From Accumulibacter sp. (GTDB taxonomy: Bacteria; Pseudomonadota; Gammaproteobacteria; Burkholderiales; Rhodocyclaceae), in the NCBI GenBank assembly GCA_031276375.1, contig JAISNE010000332.1, forward strand, positions 1-6,068: a stretch of 6,068 nucleotides of DNA, given 5' to 3'. A program made the translations under genes and the position numbers. The notes under the pieces were generated by a model. It saw only the letters and a list, made by a program, of their open reading frames with translations, ran no database searches and was not told the DNA's origin. Positions 5,843 through 6,068 of this stretch are shown here, piece after piece (the stretch's first letter is position 1; each line of letters opens with the position of its first letter).

Positions 5843-5854
5843 TTTTTTTTAAAA
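5843..5854. promoter_or_regulatory. T8A4 tract, possible DNA bend between enhancer and promoter
   Basis: Eight T followed by four A lie between the activator-like sites and the sigma-54 promoter. Looping in such promoters is usually helped by IHF or intrinsic bending. I see no good IHF consensus, so the tract itself may bend the DNA. This is inferred from position and composition. Confidence 0.3.
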
Positions 5855-5880
5855 CCCAGTGAAAAAATCCTGCGGAATCA

Positions 5881-5897
5881 TTGGCACGAAAAATGCT
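5881..5897 (+). promoter_or_regulatory. Sigma-54 promoter of the pilin gene
   Basis: The sequence TTGGCACGAAAAATGCT matches the sigma-54 consensus (YTGGCACG-N4-TTGCW) at all but one key base, with A for T at the first position of the -12 element. The invariant GG (5883-5884) and GC (5895-5896) are separated by the required 10 bases. Transcription would start near 5908, leaving a 30-nt leader before the pilin ATG. Confidence 0.8.
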
Positions 5898-5937
5898 ATG
5901 CGCTTTACCCCATTCACATCATGGGACGGAAGACAAC

Positions 5938-6068
5938 ATGCAATATCCGAAAAAAACGCAAACCGGTTTTACGCTGGTCGAGATCGCCATTGTACTCGTC
6001 ATCATCGGCCTGCTCCTGGGCGGGGTATTGAAGGGACAGGAACTGATCAATAGCGCCAAGGTGAAAAA
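5938..6068 (+). CDS. Type IV pilin-like prepilin (3' end beyond window)
   Basis: The visible 43 residues begin with a 10-residue positively charged leader ending in Gly (MQYPKKTQTG), then FTLVEIAIVLVIIGLLLGGV. This is the class III signal cut by prepilin peptidase PilD between Gly10 and Phe11, with mature Glu5 present and the N-methylated Phe expected. The hydrophobic helix continues into KGQELINSAKVK, a sequence common in PilA/PilE-like and minor pilins of proteobacteria. Mature protein would assemble from the inner membrane into a pilus or a type II secretion pseudopilus. GGAAG lies five bases before the ATG. The gene runs off the window, so major pilin, minor pilin and pseudopilin cannot be told apart. 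The sigma-54 promoter favours a regulated major pilin. Confidence 0.9.
   Translation, partial: MQYPKKTQTGFTLVEIAIVLVIIGLLLGGVLKGQELINSAKVK

Noticed and set aside
3969..5862. Plus-strand and alternate-frame ORFs across the kinase gene
   Set aside because: The translations are Arg/Ala/Gln-rich without family motifs, while the minus-strand kinase frame has ordered kinase motifs throughout.

Overview
The window looks like chromosomal DNA from a GC-rich Gram-negative bacterium, most likely a betaproteobacterium (a gammaproteobacterium is possible). The basis is the class I PurE and FolD types, a type IV prepilin with a GFTLVE cleavage site, a sigma-54 promoter, a secreted small protein, an IS481-type transposase remnant and families of GC-rich intergenic repeats. 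The genus cannot be fixed from the sequence alone.

Layout. Positions 14-2749 hold a minus-strand block, read from high to low coordinates: a small exported protein of unknown function, an EamA/DMT-family membrane transporter, folD, then purE. The first two are 16 bp apart and probably co-transcribed; folD and purE are 26 bp apart and almost certainly co-transcribed. FolD makes 10-formyl-THF, the one-carbon donor used twice in purine synthesis, and PurE catalyses the carboxylation step of the same pathway, so this pair is a functional unit. A perfect TATAAT lies just after the transporter gene, and a perfect 26-bp palindrome followed by a T-rich run sits between that promoter and folD. This could be an attenuator or could end a short RNA.

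Positions 2750-3978 (about 1.2 kb) contain no convincing intact gene. The stretch is a pile-up of decayed and repetitive DNA: a possible 19-codon ORF with a strong Shine-Dalgarno sequence, the C-terminal remnant of an IS481-type transposase fused by deletion to an out-of-frame upstream piece of it, a 14-bp tandem repeat in six full copies and a partial one, a block of GC-rich inverted repeats of the CCCTC/GAGGG type, and a 166-bp AT-rich element with perfect 16-bp terminal inverted repeats and a 4-bp target duplication (a MITE).

Positions 3979-5757 (minus) encode a 592-residue membrane sensor histidine kinase. It is divergent from a type IV pilin-like gene that starts at 5938 and runs off the window. 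The 180-bp intergenic region has a near-consensus sigma-54 promoter (GG-N10-GC) for the pilin, an upstream TCGACA/TGTCGA palindrome at about -85, and a T8A4 tract between them. This is the expected layout for an NtrC-class activator, as in the PilS/PilR control of pilA. The kinase is a candidate sensor for that circuit, but no response regulator gene is present in the window.

I found no CRISPR array, tRNA, rRNA or recognisable defence system. The points most worth following are the kinase/sigma-54/pilin regulatory unit, the folD leader hairpin and the MITE.
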